64,000 bases of DNA from Platycnemis pennipes (GCA_933228895.1 OW121856.1:22585805-22649804); one strand, 5' to 3'; numbered from the stretch's first letter, positions 10,326 to 24,313 are shown. Program-made: numbers and translations. The notes: generated by a model from the sequence alone, not told the origin.

Positions 10326-10439
10326 AAAAAACTTTAAGCACTTTTCCATGGAGTCATCATCAGGTGCAAAACTCTGAGCTCTGTAAGTTGAAACGCATAG
10401 TTGATTATTGAATCCGTGGAAAAGTACTTAATTTTTTTT
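10326..10439. repeat. Inverted repeat with 27-bp arms and a CTGATGATGACTC core
   Basis: Arms 10326-10352 and 10413-10439 match at about 23 of 27 positions (ACTTTTCCATGGA against ACTTTTCCACGGA in reverse complement). On the minus strand the left arm is preceded by CTGATGATGACTC, a string often seen in Penelope-like element termini. A terminal-repeat fragment is possible but not proven. Confidence 0.5.
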
Positions 10440-13400
10440 CATTTGTGGAGACACTCCACTACATTAAGCCTGGATCTGTTGATATTTTTCTAAATGACAT
10501 AAAAACTTCTATTACTTCTTAATAGAATTTGAGGCACATGAGATAGTATATCTGGGATGATATAACTTTACTTTTAATTACTTTACACGCGTATTTTATC
10601 AAAAATATTAACATAGAACTTCTATTGACTAGCGTATTTACGCAGCAACATTTTCTTGAACATATTCAGGGCCATTATATATCCTCACGGATAGGATAAG
10701 TTATTATGCTTTTCAATAAGTGTGGGATTATGATATCCCTCTTATATTTCAGGCTCTAATTAGACTTCATGGTTTTCTTACTTATGTACTAAGTTTCCTA
10801 TGCATTTATATTCACGGTGGATTTTATTACTACGCACCTCACATAGGAATTTTAATTTCCCCATATCCCATAACGTTTTGTGCTATTATTACGTGATTTT
10901 ATCTGTTTTTAGTTATGCATACTTGTTTTTACCGAGTTCTTATCATCAGACTCCAAGTAGCACAGTCAGGAAAACTATAAATAAAAGTTCCCACCAATGT
11001 TTTAGGATAATATTGATTATTTAATCTATAGAGCTTATTCAATTTATACGCAAACGGTTTAAATATTATTCCTCCAGATGGTGAACGGAAGCCATTCATT
11101 TTTTCTATAAATTACCAAGTGACTACTCCGCCGTGAAAATATTTTCTGTTTTTTCAGTGTATGTCCTGCGAGCTCTGCTTAAGCTTCAAGGTCCCGACGA
11201 TATAATATTTACTTCAGGCTGGCCAGGCAATATTTCCTGTTTCTCCCCCACTGAGAGTGATCCTAATTATTTGCCGGTGGATTACTCTCAGCTGCGTCGA
11301 GCTTAACTCTTGAATGTATTTTCGTGAGAGTTAGGTCGGCAGTTCGAAGCCATTCAACCCGTTTGGTCCTGCTGCCTCATTTAACCTTTTCTCGCTCGAC
11401 AGATGAGCGGAATATGGCTGTTGCCCGCTTGTCGTAACTTCCTCCTTCCCCATATAATGCCAAAGCATTTATGACGGCGCTCCTCAGTTCCTTAATTTTC
11501 ATACCCACTCAAGCCTACAAAAGTTTCCATTTATTTTAAAATTCGTCAATTTTACCGTTGCCTTGATTATTACACTTCCAACCAAACAGCTTTCTAATAA
11601 TGATTGTTTCTTTTTTCTGGACAGTCATGGAGCATAAAATCTCCATGACGATTCCTTCAAAAACTCTTTTCACTGCCCTCAAGGGTAAAAAAACCTTTCG
11701 CTTCCAAATGTGCTTTCAGAACACTTGGCCTTTCGATACCTTCAGGAATCGTGTACTGTGAACTGAATTTCGCAAAATTCCTATAAATCATATTTTATTA
11801 GTTTTTTGTAGGCCACCATTAAACCTCGAAAAAAAATCCCAACCCGTACGTTTGAGTAACGCCGATAGAACCACAGGGGGGGATTGAAGACAAATGGGCA
11901 GGACACAATCTTTCGTAGAAGTGTAGACGCTTTGTAACGTATATCAATTTTAGTATCCAGTTAACCGGACAGGTGAACGACGACTAAAGTAATTTGTGCC
12001 GTTTTTAGGATAGATAGGTGATTGAGCTGAGGTAGGATAATTCTTAGGATACCAATAAAGGGTGGAGGGAAGTTTGCCTTAAAGATCAGATGGAGATCGA
12101 CCCACTGTCACCACCCCATGCCGGAACAATCGTGACGTACCACTTTTTCTAGCAGTTAGAAGTGAATATGTAACGGATCTATTATTAAAATTAACTACTT
12201 CACAGCGCACACTTCTGTACTTTCTCTTCTCTTGCTAAAATCAACAATAAATTCAACTGCTTCTGCTAAAAAGAACTAAATCTACTGTTTTTTTCTCTTT
12301 CTAACTATTACGAAGAGTGTACCGAGTAGTAATGCTTCATGGATTAGCTATTTCGGCTTCTGCAAGGGGACAAGGAGTGGATGAAGGAACAATCTATAAG
12401 GCTGTAGAAGACGCAACTGCAATTTCTGACTGATATTGGTAGTTGCTGTATGCTAATGAATCATAGCAGCTAAAAAATAGCGGGTAGCAATTTAGTCCCT
12501 AGTCACCAACACTTTAGCCATAGCTCCGATATTATATTCCTGAGACTGAAAAACGTACTACTATATCAATTTGTGGATACTAAATTGTTTTTTACTGCGA
12601 AAAAGCGCAAGCCATTAGCTATTATTGAATAAAATGCTCTATGCTTCATTTCAATTGGAAAAAGAGGAGTTTCACGAGAGTTCAATCTCATCAGTATTAT
12701 ACATCGTCATATGTTTGTTGAAATGTCTATGTCTAAGAATTTTAAATCTCTTTAAGCCTCACGTTATTATAATTAATTCATTTACCTAGTTTAATCCATA
12801 ATATATTTAAAAAATAATACTAAAATAAAAATTTGACCTCAACTTATTTCCAATCATTTGAGAGCCCATGCTTTCTGCATAAGAGCAAATAGATCCGGCA
12901 TCTGGTTCCTTTAATGTTCACTAATTAATGCGATTGCCGAGTGTGTAATTTTTTGTGAATTCATACCTCTTTTTAAACGATTCATTCAGATAGTGGGAAT
13001 CGTGCATTTCCGCTGGGTTGAAATGATTTTGCTGTTATACGAAAGTGTCCATGTGAGAGCAAACTCGTTTCCGTACGATGTTACTGGAAAACGTAATGTG
13101 TTTTCAAGTTTACTCTGAATTTCAATTTCTGGAAGTGCTACAGCGATGGATATGATTTAATGTACATCTCATTTTTTTCTTACCTAAGAGTGTTAAAAAC
13201 AGCTGTTTGGGGGAACAGGTTTTTTAAGTAATTAAATTCCCGGAATATGGCTCACTCTGCGTACAGCTGTTACTCCTCAATCGGCTCGTATCACACGTTC
13301 GTGAGCAGTAAAATTGGAAAGGTTTCGCAAATATTGGTATGTTTTTTGTAATAGACGCCAACATTTTATTTTCATCAAGTAATTGCTATTATAGCAAAGC

Positions 13401-15300
13401 AATACTAAGCTCACGGTCATTAGATACTGGTCGCTCGACTCCGAATCGGAAGTGTTATCAAAATATTCCGCACCTAGTGAAACTATTTGCACCTCAGCGC
13501 TGCCACTCGGGAGAAAGTGGGACTAAAGTTAGACGGCGGCCATTTGAAAACCACTCTGAGCGTAAACGACTTAGGATATTAATAATGCTGACAAAAAAGC
13601 GGTTGACAGAATAAAAAATATTCTTCAGGGAAAATGAATTTAGAGCTACAATTACCCTTTTTTTCAAGGTTCGGCTTCGTAAAACTATCTCTCAACTGCA
13701 ACTTTTTTCCGTTTGCTACGATACAAGGGCTCTCATCAGGATTGGAGGAGAATCGGAACATTTGAACTTTTGTGCTAAGAGTCCTAATTATGATGCAAAC
13801 TATTCAAATTAAGTTTTACAAGCAACATTCTATGAGATATTGAGTCGAAGTCCTTTTTTTATTAAGAAATATTGCTACTAATAGGATGCCATGCTGGATT
13901 TCACCTTTCTTCATCACCTAAAATTCTCTTCCCAGCTCCACTCTAAATTGATTCAATAACCGGCCCATAAAATCCCAATTACGAGGTACCCAGATGACGA
14001 CTCTTTGTGTACTCCAGTTGACGATGATTTCTTCTATGTCCTACTACGCAAAAATTGACTTGAAAAAATGTTTTCTTTTGAACTGAACTTTTTTTGGAAT
14101 GCATAATCACATTGGCAGCATAAATTGTGATCAAAATTAAAATCAAGGTTTCTATAACCAGCATAATAAACATTGCATCGTCCATCACGAAAAAAATCCC
14201 GAAATGAAAATTGTGAGCGGGAACAAGGTGTAATCGATAGACCTTTAGTTAGACGCACCAGATCTATTGATCAAATACACAGCTAGAATGATCATATAAT
14301 GTTCTAAATACTTGTTATTAACATTAAAGAGACTCACTTCATCGTAATAGTGGCTAAGATTAACGCCAAAAACTAAAGTGTATGATAATTGCCACACAAC
14401 TAGTGTACTTACCGCTCCGGCGGTTAGGCGCGGTAATTTGTTCAAAACCGTTGAACGAATGTGAATTTCTCATGCCTGCCCAGTTTGAAATTCTCTTCCT
14501 TCGTTGCCCTATATTTTGTATTGCACCCAGGCACAAAACAAGTCATGTCGTAAACCATAGCGCTTACGCGAGTGCTACACGGACGACGGATCGAAATGGA
14601 CGACGACACAGAATTACTTTTAAGTCGTCACAATGCTCTTACAGATTATTATTCTGCGATTATAGCACCACGTTTTTGCCATTGCCTACTTCTCTTACGA
14701 TAGAAAATTCGAAGATCTCCTTACTGCGAAAAACTAAAATTTGTCTCTCATGTTCAAGGTTACGCCTTTCTTTTGTCAGTGATTCAACGTGGCTAGGCCC
14801 TTACAATAGAGTAACATTGCTCACAGCATCGCACCAACTCATATAAACTTGCAATAGCAAATTGTATGAAGAAAAAGAGACACAGTTAATGCCTTAACTT
14901 TCTTGAGTGCATTTACATGGAAATAGGGCGAACACGCGCGTTTTGAACATATGTAATCTTGTCACAGGGTGATTTTATCATTCTGTCCAATTGTTTAATT
15001 TAATGCTATTTTAATGGTTTCCCGTGGACTGCTTATATAAAGCTTTTTAACGTTACACTGATTCCTGATAGATGGCAAGAGTTCTGTCAAACACCATATA
15101 GCACCCCATCACTGGGACGGACAATATGGTGTAATACGTATGACAATAAGGTGGCCCTACCACTATCTGGAGCCATTTTATCAAACTGTACAGGTTTAAG
15201 GGGCATGGTAACAAGATAATTCATTACATTACTTCAAGGTAATTGCGTATGGAAACGCATTACTAATATTCACACTGGAAAAAAACAATCATACTTTTTA
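10440..15300. other. No gene recognised
   Basis: Mostly AT-rich unique DNA, with a GC-richer section at 11160-11480. Small hairpins occur at 11251-11291 and near 12440-12475. Frames up to 154 codons (14382-14846) show no domain, and their composition is not convincing. Confidence 0.5.
11251..11291. repeat. Short hairpin
   Basis: CTGAGAGTGATCC (11251-11263) and GGATTACTCTCAG (11279-11291) pair with one mismatch around a 15-base loop. No T-run follows, so there is no reason to call it a terminator. Confidence 0.6.
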
Positions 15301-15308
15301 CAGGTAAT

Positions 15309-15395
15309 TTATTGACACTACGCGTTATTGTTTCGACTCAATAGTACATGATGATTCAGTAAAGTGATGAAATGCGTAGTAACAATAAATAATCT
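15309..15395 (-). repeat. Possible Penelope-like terminal fragment with decayed hammerhead-like core
   Basis: On the minus strand a stem of type ACTACGC / GCGTAGT encloses CTGAATCATCATG and then GAGTCGAAAC. Hammerhead ribozymes of Penelope-like terminal repeats have CTGATGA, a stem, then GAAAC. Here the first box is altered by extra bases, so self-cleavage is unlikely. The call rests on pattern resemblance and is weak. Confidence 0.3.
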
Positions 15396-17227
15396 ATGCA
15401 TAAAATAGATTGTTTATCATCGATACGAATATTTCCGTCATACACGAAGTGAAAGATTAGGGAGGAAGAAGACGCTATGAAGGATATTCAAAATGCCGAT
15501 CAAAATTTTCCACTGATTTTCTCAGTTGGTATTAGTAGTGAATGAAACATTAGAACATGCAAAAACATTCCTAATTGCACCATTGGGTTTCGTAGTTATT
15601 TTACCATGTAATTTTAGGCTGGATACAATATTTTATCAGTAGTCGTTTCCATGAAAGGAATTACGGCATAGACGGGTTGAATAGAATTAAAATTATAAGC
15701 ATTTTATTACAATGTAAACTGCGTATGATACTGCCTATAAGCATAGTTAAGCTGCGATAGTAATGAAGAAAAATCAATAAATCAATTTAAATTCAGATGT
15801 CTTAAGAGGCATGTTATTAAGGGTGTGTCCAATGCAATACCAGGGAAACTAACGCAAATTCTAATATAACTTTATTTTGAGATTTTTGGAATTTCTGTTT
15901 TTCTCTAGTTATATGAGATTGGTTGGTTGTAGGTTTATATATTTTCGTCGTGGGTTGTAACTTATCGAAATGCAGACACACACATAGTAATGTGGATGGC
16001 AAAGAATTCCATTAAAGAACGCATTTTTTTTAAATGCTGGAATTCAAATAGCTGAATTCAAATCCTTTCTTGAAATCAATGGTATTCGTAGATTTTTTCT
16101 GACTCTATTCATACTTGCGTGGCGTCGCTACAGTCTTATTATTTTGCTCAATGCTGGGATTATCCAAACGGATATAAGCTCCGTCGGATGTCTTGCCCTT
16201 CCAAACTTTTTCCACCTCGCTGAATCCCTCGCATTTCACCTTCCCTCTCTCGTAGCATCAAAGGGTCCTCCCTTAGGCCGTGAAAAAGGTTGACGCGATC
16301 CATTTGCAAGGAGAGAAATTGAAGAGGGGGTCAGCGATGTGGCAAGGGCCGACCACTGCGCAGCCTTTGTGCAGTAAGTGTCAAAGGGGGCCCAAAAGAT
16401 CAAATGGAATATGTTTTTTGCATTCCAACATTGTTTTCACGGTGATGCCAGAACAGTCTATTTTGTTATTCTTTCCTCTCGAAATTATTTCGGTGCAGTT
16501 GAAGTAATGGGAGTCACTAAGCAGCCAAGTAAGTCCGTGATTTTCAACAGAATGAAATATTGAAGCAAATTCTCAAAACTTTTGATGCAGTCATAGCATT
16601 TCACAAACCTGTAATCCTCCCTTTGCTCTTTCGTTTTCAGATGACCACAGTAAAGAAAGTTTCGTCGATTTTTCGCTTTCTCTGTATCTCATTTCAGCAC
16701 CTACAACTTTTCTAGTACCATGATTTACCAAATATTTTATTATGAAAAAGTTGTAGAGTTATAAAGTTATGGACAATCTTGCAGATTGAAAAAAAGAGAC
16801 CCTTTATTTTGTTCCTGGGTAATAATGTAAAATAGTAGAAAGCACAGGGTAATGAATGAAAATGTTTGTGTTACGCCCTATGCTATGAATGGATTTCTAA
16901 TGAAAATGTTTTTCAAATGCATTTTATTTTATCTATGTATTTGTTTATTCTTAAAATACCAAGCAAGACTAATTATCATGGAATTTTCATTTTACTTTGA
17001 GGCCGTAGGTTTCATCAGGGCATACTCTCTTGATTGGTCGAAAAACATATTGTTGTCTCTGAATACGGATGATCATCGGAGGGTAAGCTCCTTCATTCCG
17101 TATTATTTTCCCAATGGGACTTCATGCATTGCTTATACTGTAACCTGAATAGTGTGGATTTTTTTCCGCCCGAACCTAAGTAGCTTTTGAAAAGGTCGCC
17201 CCCATAAAGTTTTCTGAACGCAAAAAA
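15396..17227. other. No gene recognised
   Basis: AT-rich unique DNA with a C/T-rich patch at about 16190-16270. Frames of 60 to 98 codons (for example 16852-17148) show no recognisable domain. Confidence 0.5.
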
Positions 17228-17327
17228 GTATCGAGTCACTTAATTTAATCGTAATATGCAAATAGTTAATATATTATTTAACTTAAGTAGTATCGAGTTA
17301 CTTAATTTAATCGTAATATGCAAATAG
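17228..17327. repeat. Short tandem duplication carrying two octamer motifs
   Basis: A 38-bp unit at 17228-17265 recurs at 17290-17327 with one mismatch (period 62). Each copy contains ATGCAAAT, the classic POU-domain (octamer) recognition sequence, next to TTAATTTAATCG. Function is unknown. Confidence 0.85.
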
Positions 17328-20049
17328 ATGACATATTCAGCTACCGCCGATTTCTTAGGTTGGCAAAGCGTGTACAGTGCTCGATGTTTATTCAGCCTAG
17401 TAAAATTTGTTCCACCAGTCTTTGTTTCTTCTAGTGTCAGCAATTTAGCTAGACGAGCACGGAACCAAATTCCAATTTCCTTTGGGTACCTGCTTTATGA
17501 GAAATAACTCACTTCCAATCAAAAAAGTTCACACCAGAGAGGTAACTGAAACTCTATTTTTGGTCACGTGTTGCTGCAGTGTTCCTTCCAAAAGAAAAAT
17601 AATCTCAATGAAATGGTCACAAATTATGAGAGTAAAGTATTGCCCACCTCAAAATTCCCTTTCCAGAAGAACAAAATGCTTTATGGCTACACTTCCTTAA
17701 GAGAGCTGTGACATTCTTAATGAGAAAACGCAGAAGCAAAAGCATTTATGAATAAAAAATATAGCAACTTTTAACTAATGAATATATTCTTCTGATATGA
17801 TAAAATAGCTCTGAGGAGGGTGAATGGCTTGCCTCGAACGAAAACTTGCTTCTGAATTTAGAATCTTTCTCCTCGTGAATGAACTAAATTTTACCTCTGT
17901 GATGATTGGCAAGCATCTGAAACGGAGCTTCCATTTTAAAAGAGAGGAATTATAACCGGAAAATGGCATTCATAACCGGTATTTATAAAAGAACAAGGTC
18001 GACTTAATATATGCTAATCTTATAATGAGATATTTCCGTAAGCTAAGCTTCAGACTTGCATGATATTTATTTAACTTATAGTTGTAAAATCAAAACATTA
18101 GTTGTTGGTCCTAAGAGAGATATAGCATAATAATAGTGCTCATATTATATGTGGTACCCTGGAGATAACGAGTTTCATAATTTGGTATTTAAGAGAAAGA
18201 GGGAACGCTTGTTTTAAGTGTGGAAGGATATTAATTGCAATTGAGATTCAATTGTTCAATAGACTAAAAATTTATAATTAATGTTGAAAAATAAATATTT
18301 TTCCAACATAAATACGCTAAACAGTTTCCATTGTGTTTTCATCGTAGAAGGGATATCTATACCAGTGACATTTCCTGAACATTGTGAAACTATTTAAGGA
18401 AAGAAATTTTTCTGTGCGCCCGTCAGTTTCTATAGAGAATTAGTCTATTTCTCTATACGCATCAGTGTTTCGGGTTGTTTTCATAAAGTAACAATAATGT
18501 TAGTTGCAATGCAAGTTCTAATGATGCGGTTTTTAGTCGGTGCAGGTTTGCTCATGCCTATTTGAAATGCAGTAGCCGAAACGATGATATTCCATTTGAT
18601 GTTCTTCCCCTTTGTATCCTCCGTTTGTTTCAGTGTGATCAAACGGATGAACGTAGATGGTACAGGTGGTATTTTCAAAGGCGTTATTGGACTCTTCGAT
18701 CCATTTTACGATGCCGTTACAATTCCCAGGAATTTTCATCTGTTGCTCGCTGGGTTAGGGCCCTGCATCTATTTTATGTTCGCCAGACAACTTGCCAGTT
18801 ATGTCTCTCTAGACCACACCGTGCTATATTGGAGTGGAATACGAAAGTACTTTTTATCGCCCCTTTTCTTGGACTCTTAGGCAGATATGTTTTGGGCGCT
18901 TTCCGTATGGCCTTAAATATATAATTTACATCTACATACGGCACACTTATGTAATTTTGGCCTATGTTTAAGTTTAATCTACGTTTAAGAATGCATACTT
19001 GACTCCATTGATGAAACCAGGTGAAGAGTAGCACCTGGTTTACAATATATTGTGGAAGTTGTACAACTATCACTACAGATAGATTAGAGAGTGAGATACC
19101 TAGAAAGTGAATTTCTCTCGGACGGCCTCAATGAATCACTCTGTCAATATTTCATAATTTGCTTTACAATCATTCATTTGCTCTCATATATCAGATCACT
19201 GTGCAAGTGACTATATCAATGGGTTAAGTTAAAACACATAGTTCATAATTACTGGACTCTATTAAAATAACCCGATCATAATGCAGATGCATGACGATGT
19301 AAGCTATTTATAGATTCTTTCATTGTGCAGAGTGACGAAGTAGATAGAGAAATTTTCATTATTCGTATTAAATACAAGAATTTGTCCTATTCACAGATGA
19401 ATATGGAATGCATTGGGAGTAGTTGCTTTCATATGTACAAGTAGGAATAGTGTATTATAATGCATGCATTCTCTTATTTTGGGGAAAGGAACACGATTAA
19501 ATGACCACAATCACCTATTTCAATGGTTAGATATCTAAAAATCTTTCCGTTCAAAGCTTTTTAAATGGCCTTGAATACAACGCATTCTATTGAATCTTAC
19601 TCTTGAATAAGATTGCAATTTAAAATCACCGCTTCATACACATAATTTTTATAAGAAATTATGATTGGTAAATTTATGTATCAGGAAGCTTCCTTTTCTA
19701 ATCTAAAATACTTTACTTGTATCACCCTGTAATGAGGTGAACACTTTCCCAGCTTCACTACTTCCACCATATACTGGTAAGAAGGTATTTGATGGGCAAG
19801 CTGCCCCCATGAACGCCCGCAAGACGTTGTTGACCCGCGTTTGGACCATTCGTAAGGAAATATATGGCCTTTACCTTGATTACATTGCTGTGTTTTACTG
19901 TTTTAATTTGTATTATGTGAAAATAATGCACCTGTATTCAGTTATTGGTATTAATCATCGATAATAAGGACCATCAATACGTATTATATTCTAAACAACT
20001 CGTTATTTCCATGGGCTGTGATCTACGTACATCCTCTAAATTCTGTATC
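17328..20049. other. No gene recognised
   Basis: AT-rich unique DNA. Overlapping frames on both strands at 18481-18924 (up to 120 codons) show no recognised domain and contradict each other. Confidence 0.5.
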
Positions 20050-20225
20050 CCTTATATATTTATTTATTTATTTATTTATTTTCCACTACCGCTGAAAACA
20101 GCACATGTGGCCTTTACATCGGGATATATAACATGTAACAACGGACGAACACACACAACCATGTCCTGAGTGGTGAAAAAACCCACTCAGGCAGGACTCG
20201 AACCCTTATACCGATATATCCCTTT
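20050..20225 (-). mobile_element. tRNA-related SINE-like unit with (AAAT)n tail
   Basis: On the minus strand a pol III B-box-like GGTTCGAGTCC (20197-20207 region) is followed by a body that ends in an (AAAT)n tail, seen on the plus strand as repeated ATTT at about 20054-20082. A hairpin CCTGAGTGG / CCACTCAGG lies at 20163-20193. The layout fits a SINE; there is no second copy in the window to confirm it. Confidence 0.5.
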
Positions 20226-23200
20226 TCCATCCCCTGGGACGTTTATGATCGTATTATGAAAGAAATGTGCCTCGCGTCATTAGCCCTTGGGAGATAAAAG
20301 GCAAAGATGAATTTCTTGAAACTGAAATGCCCACCTATGTAAACACTCCTCCTATTCCTTGAAGAGAAATCGTTCGAAGAGTGCCGAGATTGCACGAATG
20401 GCCAGTAACGAAGAAATTTTTAAGTATTATTTATCATATTTATATTTTTAATGCATCGATCCGCTAAAGTAATTAAGTACTAAGTTTAAATTTGCATAGA
20501 GATTGGAATTCATTATCTATAAATTTATTTTACTTGAGGTTTCAATTTTCTGTCTTGTGCATGAAATACGCTATATTTCTATTATTTTGATTTTCCCTAT
20601 ATAATTATTCAACGTGGCAATTTATGTTATTCTTTCCACGAAGATTAGTATTTTATATGATTTTGAGTAAAATAAATAAACCAATAAAATTTCCCACCGT
20701 TTCGCATTATTAATATTTTATGGAATTCAAGACATCGTAATAAAATAGACTGCTCTTTCATTGATTTTATGGGTTCTTCATTTATTGAAGTGGTATAAGT
20801 AATTACGATTGAAAGGTAGGATTTTAGAGAATTGCGTTTATTTTTAATGTAGTTGAGTTTCACAGGGAATGCTCACGCATTGTCGTCAAAAGCAATGAGA
20901 CTGAAGGCAAAATAACTTTTACTTTCCGTTTTCAGATGTTAATGCTATCACCTACTAAATACGGTGACTGGAAAAGACATTTTGTAGGTCCCTTTCCCAT
21001 TTGGACCGGTTCCCACATAAAAGTTCCCGGTACACTCGGAGCAAAATCGAGAACGGCCAGCTGCTAGTACCGCTGGGGGACATCGGACTCATTTTGGTCC
21101 CAAAAACGACCCACGTTAAATAACTAGCTCAGTGGGAACGAGTAATTCCTTTCTCTCCGACAATCAGGGATATCTCCTTTGGGCCCTGCTGGGACTCTTG
21201 GGCCGAGGAAGCCATTTGCTTTGGACGCCAAATTCGGAGGAAATCGAGAGAGGAATGGACGAGAGGCATTTCGCCTTTCGCAGATCACGGCCTAAATCGT
21301 AGGCAACATAAACAGTGTTGAGGCCCGGGAAACGGTTGGGTGGCGAGGGATGTTCCTTGCTGGCCTCGCATTAGCCAGCATTTCATTCATACCGTAGGAC
21401 TGGGGGGTTAATCTACTAACGTTTGGTGACATGGGAGCCCGTATATTTATGAAACCCGGAGAATGTGAAGGGCAGAATGGTGGAGCGGAGAAACTCGTTA
21501 TTGACTCTGTAGAGGAGGGTTTCGGGGGGAGGTTGGGCGGAGACTGGGAGACATTCGTAGAGGTCTCTCTTCAATTTTCACCGCTGCGCCGTCTGGGAAA
21601 GTATTTATTCAAGAGATTATGAATGTGCGGGACGGGCATATTTCCCTGTTAGATAAAGCATTATATTCCCTCGAGATACCTTCCTTGGAGCCTGAGTGCG
21701 GTCTTGAACGTTCCTAAACTAAGACTACCCCAATTAGGTGCATTCCGAATGTTAAATACTCCGTAAAAACATGTAGAGAATGACCTTATGACCTTAGTTT
21801 AAAAAAATGCTTTTTTTTACCTAAATGCTTCGGAAAGTCATGAAAGTGAGCCTTAGAGTGAATAGACCCTTCGGATGAAATTGCACACAGAAAACTGTTA
21901 CTAAGATTGATTTCAAAGCTAAGAGGTACTAAAGATATGCACAAAAGTGATTGGTATAGAAAGTGTATCACCATAAATGGATGCAAAAATTGGGTATGCT
22001 GAGATCTACAAAAAAAATGTGTGCTAAATTTAACTCCAATGTCAGCAAAAGTGCATCAGTTAATGTTAAATTTGGCATCATTTAGATCGAACTTATTTAA
22101 TCCTAATCTGGCTTATATTTCAGCTACGAAAGTGAAAGAAATGATTTTAAGGAAAACAAAAACTCAGATTGTAATTTGAATGAAGAAATTTTCAAATATT
22201 AATTGTTTACTGCCAATTGTGAAATGAATCGCAAGTAAATCTTATTGGCTCAACCAAATTCACTTTTTAAAATTTCACCTTACTCGGTTTCTTTAACGAT
22301 GATTCCTGTATAATAAAAAGCTCAGATGTCAAAATTAGTCAAAAGTTGGTGTTTCTATCGTAAGGTTGTATAGTTGATATAAAACTGCTTGTACGTATAA
22401 TGAACAAAACAGCTGAGTCACTCGGGAATCGTCTCAAGGGTTGAAATGAGATGTATTTATATAAGAAAATTTTCAATGTCAGCTGCCAAATATCTTGCTG
22501 TCAATCGTTTCTTCAGTAAAAGATGGGACAAATCAGATAAATATTTTTAGGAATTATTGCATGAAAAACTACAATGATGCCTTCCTCGACACCATAACTT
22601 GAATTTCTCTTTGTTCCCTTTGAGACTTCTATAAGTTTCAGCCAAGAAGAAAGAACGTGTAACGCATCAGATGGATCACTTCCATTACAATCGGTGATTC
22701 ACTCAGCTCCTTGTTTTACCGTTCCATTTCTCACGCCAGTTGGGAAATACGGCAAGCGTTTTCAGCCGCGGCCCTTTCACATCAGTCATCTCTTGTTTCA
22801 GTGTCCCTTTCCCGGCAGAATACTTAGTCCAACGCATTGTGTCTCGCCTTTATCTCTTGTCTTTTTACTGCCCCCTCGAGCTGCCATCTATTTTTCCGGA
22901 ATCACTTCTCTTCCGGCTCTGCCATCAATTCGGACTCGATGCTGATTTCAGTGGATATAGATATGTTTCCCAGTTCACAAGCACTGCACAAAGAGATGAG
23001 TGTCTTGCTTAGTGCTACACTCTTCTCATCTTACATTCCACTTAACTCCCCTACTTCCTCCCACCACTTATCGCGGGCCCTTTATTCTACCCTACCAAAT
23101 ATGTCTCTTCAAACAATGACAGTACTCAATGGAGTCGATAAATTTCTAGTGCCCATCACTAAGCACATTATTCATTTCAACTCAAATTCTATCTTACTCT

Positions 23201-23460
23201 TCATAAACTACTTACCTTTCCAAGTTTTAGATAACATTTTCTCGTACGAGGAATATATTTGGCTAATAATGTTAAAGTCATTATGGGACATTATAATATG
23301 AGCATTGGGATACTTAATGCTTATGGATACTTTAGTACTCTAACGCTCACAATCTTACCAAATATTTTCTTTTCATTTCATGAAAAATATATTTTCCAAT
23401 AGCAGGTAGATAGAAAAAGAGAATTCATGATTTTGTTGGCTTTACTAAAATGGAAATATT
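20226..23460. other. No gene recognised; two GC-richer blocks
   Basis: GC-rich blocks at about 20985-21620 and C/T-rich 22690-23100 stand out from AT-rich surroundings. Frames there (to 154 codons) have no domain I recognise. The first block has several CpGs and could be regulatory, but nothing specific supports that. Confidence 0.4.
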
Positions 23461-23463
23461 ACT

Positions 23464-23530
23464 TCTTTCAGGCTAGAATGAGGCAAGAATAAGGGATTCC
23501 TGGGAAGGATAGGACCCGCCTCCTTGGAAA
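23464..23530 (+). repeat. Dispersed direct repeat, copy 1
   Basis: TCTTTCAG-CTAGAAT...CCCGCCT-TTGG recurs at 24314-24380, roughly three quarters identical. Both copies end in an A-rich stretch. It may be the 3' part of an old interspersed repeat. Confidence 0.6.
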
Positions 23531-23689
23531 AAAACTTTATTTTCAAGTTTTTATTCAATTATGCAAGTATTTTCCGTATAAACTCTCAAAATTTATTGCA
23601 ATGGAGTCAATAAACTACCTACGGATATGTAACAAATTAAATTAAATTTAACTCGTCCTTATTTCACCTGCAAATTTACGACTGTGAAG

Positions 23690-23830
23690 TCCTCTCTTGA
23701 AAAATTAACAGTTTACACAATCAGAAACATCGATGCCCCGGACAGAGAATATTATCCTCTGGCGGGATTCGAACCTATGACACTACGATTGACAGACAAG
23801 GATTTACCCCGTCACCACAAGGGCTGGCAA
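23690..23830 (-). mobile_element. tRNA-derived SINE head
   Basis: On the minus strand a tRNA-like segment starts near 23830 (A-box-like GTGGTGACGGGG) and has the B box GGTTCGAATCC at about 23768-23778, an exact match to GGTTCGANTCC. The body extends leftward. It lacks a foldable tRNA acceptor end, so it is not a tRNA gene. Confidence 0.6.
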
Positions 23831-24313
23831 TAATTAAATAATAATGCAATTTATTCCACTGCGATTGGAATTATTTTCGTAAAAGCTGGTACAAAATCCA
23901 CTTATCACACAACATACCTGTCGTTCTTTCGCTTATACTTGAATATCCCTTTGTGAACCATTACCATTACATTTATTATTTCAATACTTACTATTTTTAT
24001 ATTTGATTATATATGTCCTTTGGGATTGTCACCACGTTTATTAATCTCAAAATACGACAGTTTCGAAATAATCTTAGATTTTTCTATTGCAAATCTATAA
24101 AATCCGTTAGTAACGTTATTGGTGATTAAAATGTATGTATAGTATTTGGAATTTAAACATTTTTTTAAGGACAAAATACAATTTTCATCAAAGGGCTATC
24201 TTTCGCTCCAAGTCTAAATCAAATCCCTCAATCTATTATAAACCGACATAAATGCATTAGTACTGCCAGTAATTGAATATGCACCTTTACAAAAACGGGA
24301 ATAATATTCAGAA

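Noticed and set aside
14382..14846. 154-codon plus frame
   Set aside because: No recognisable domain and biased residues; a shorter frame overlaps on the other strand.
18481..18924. Overlapping frames on both strands
   Set aside because: They contradict each other and show no domain.
23750..23830. Functional tRNA gene on the minus strand
   Set aside because: A good B box but no complete cloverleaf; the flanks look like a SINE body.
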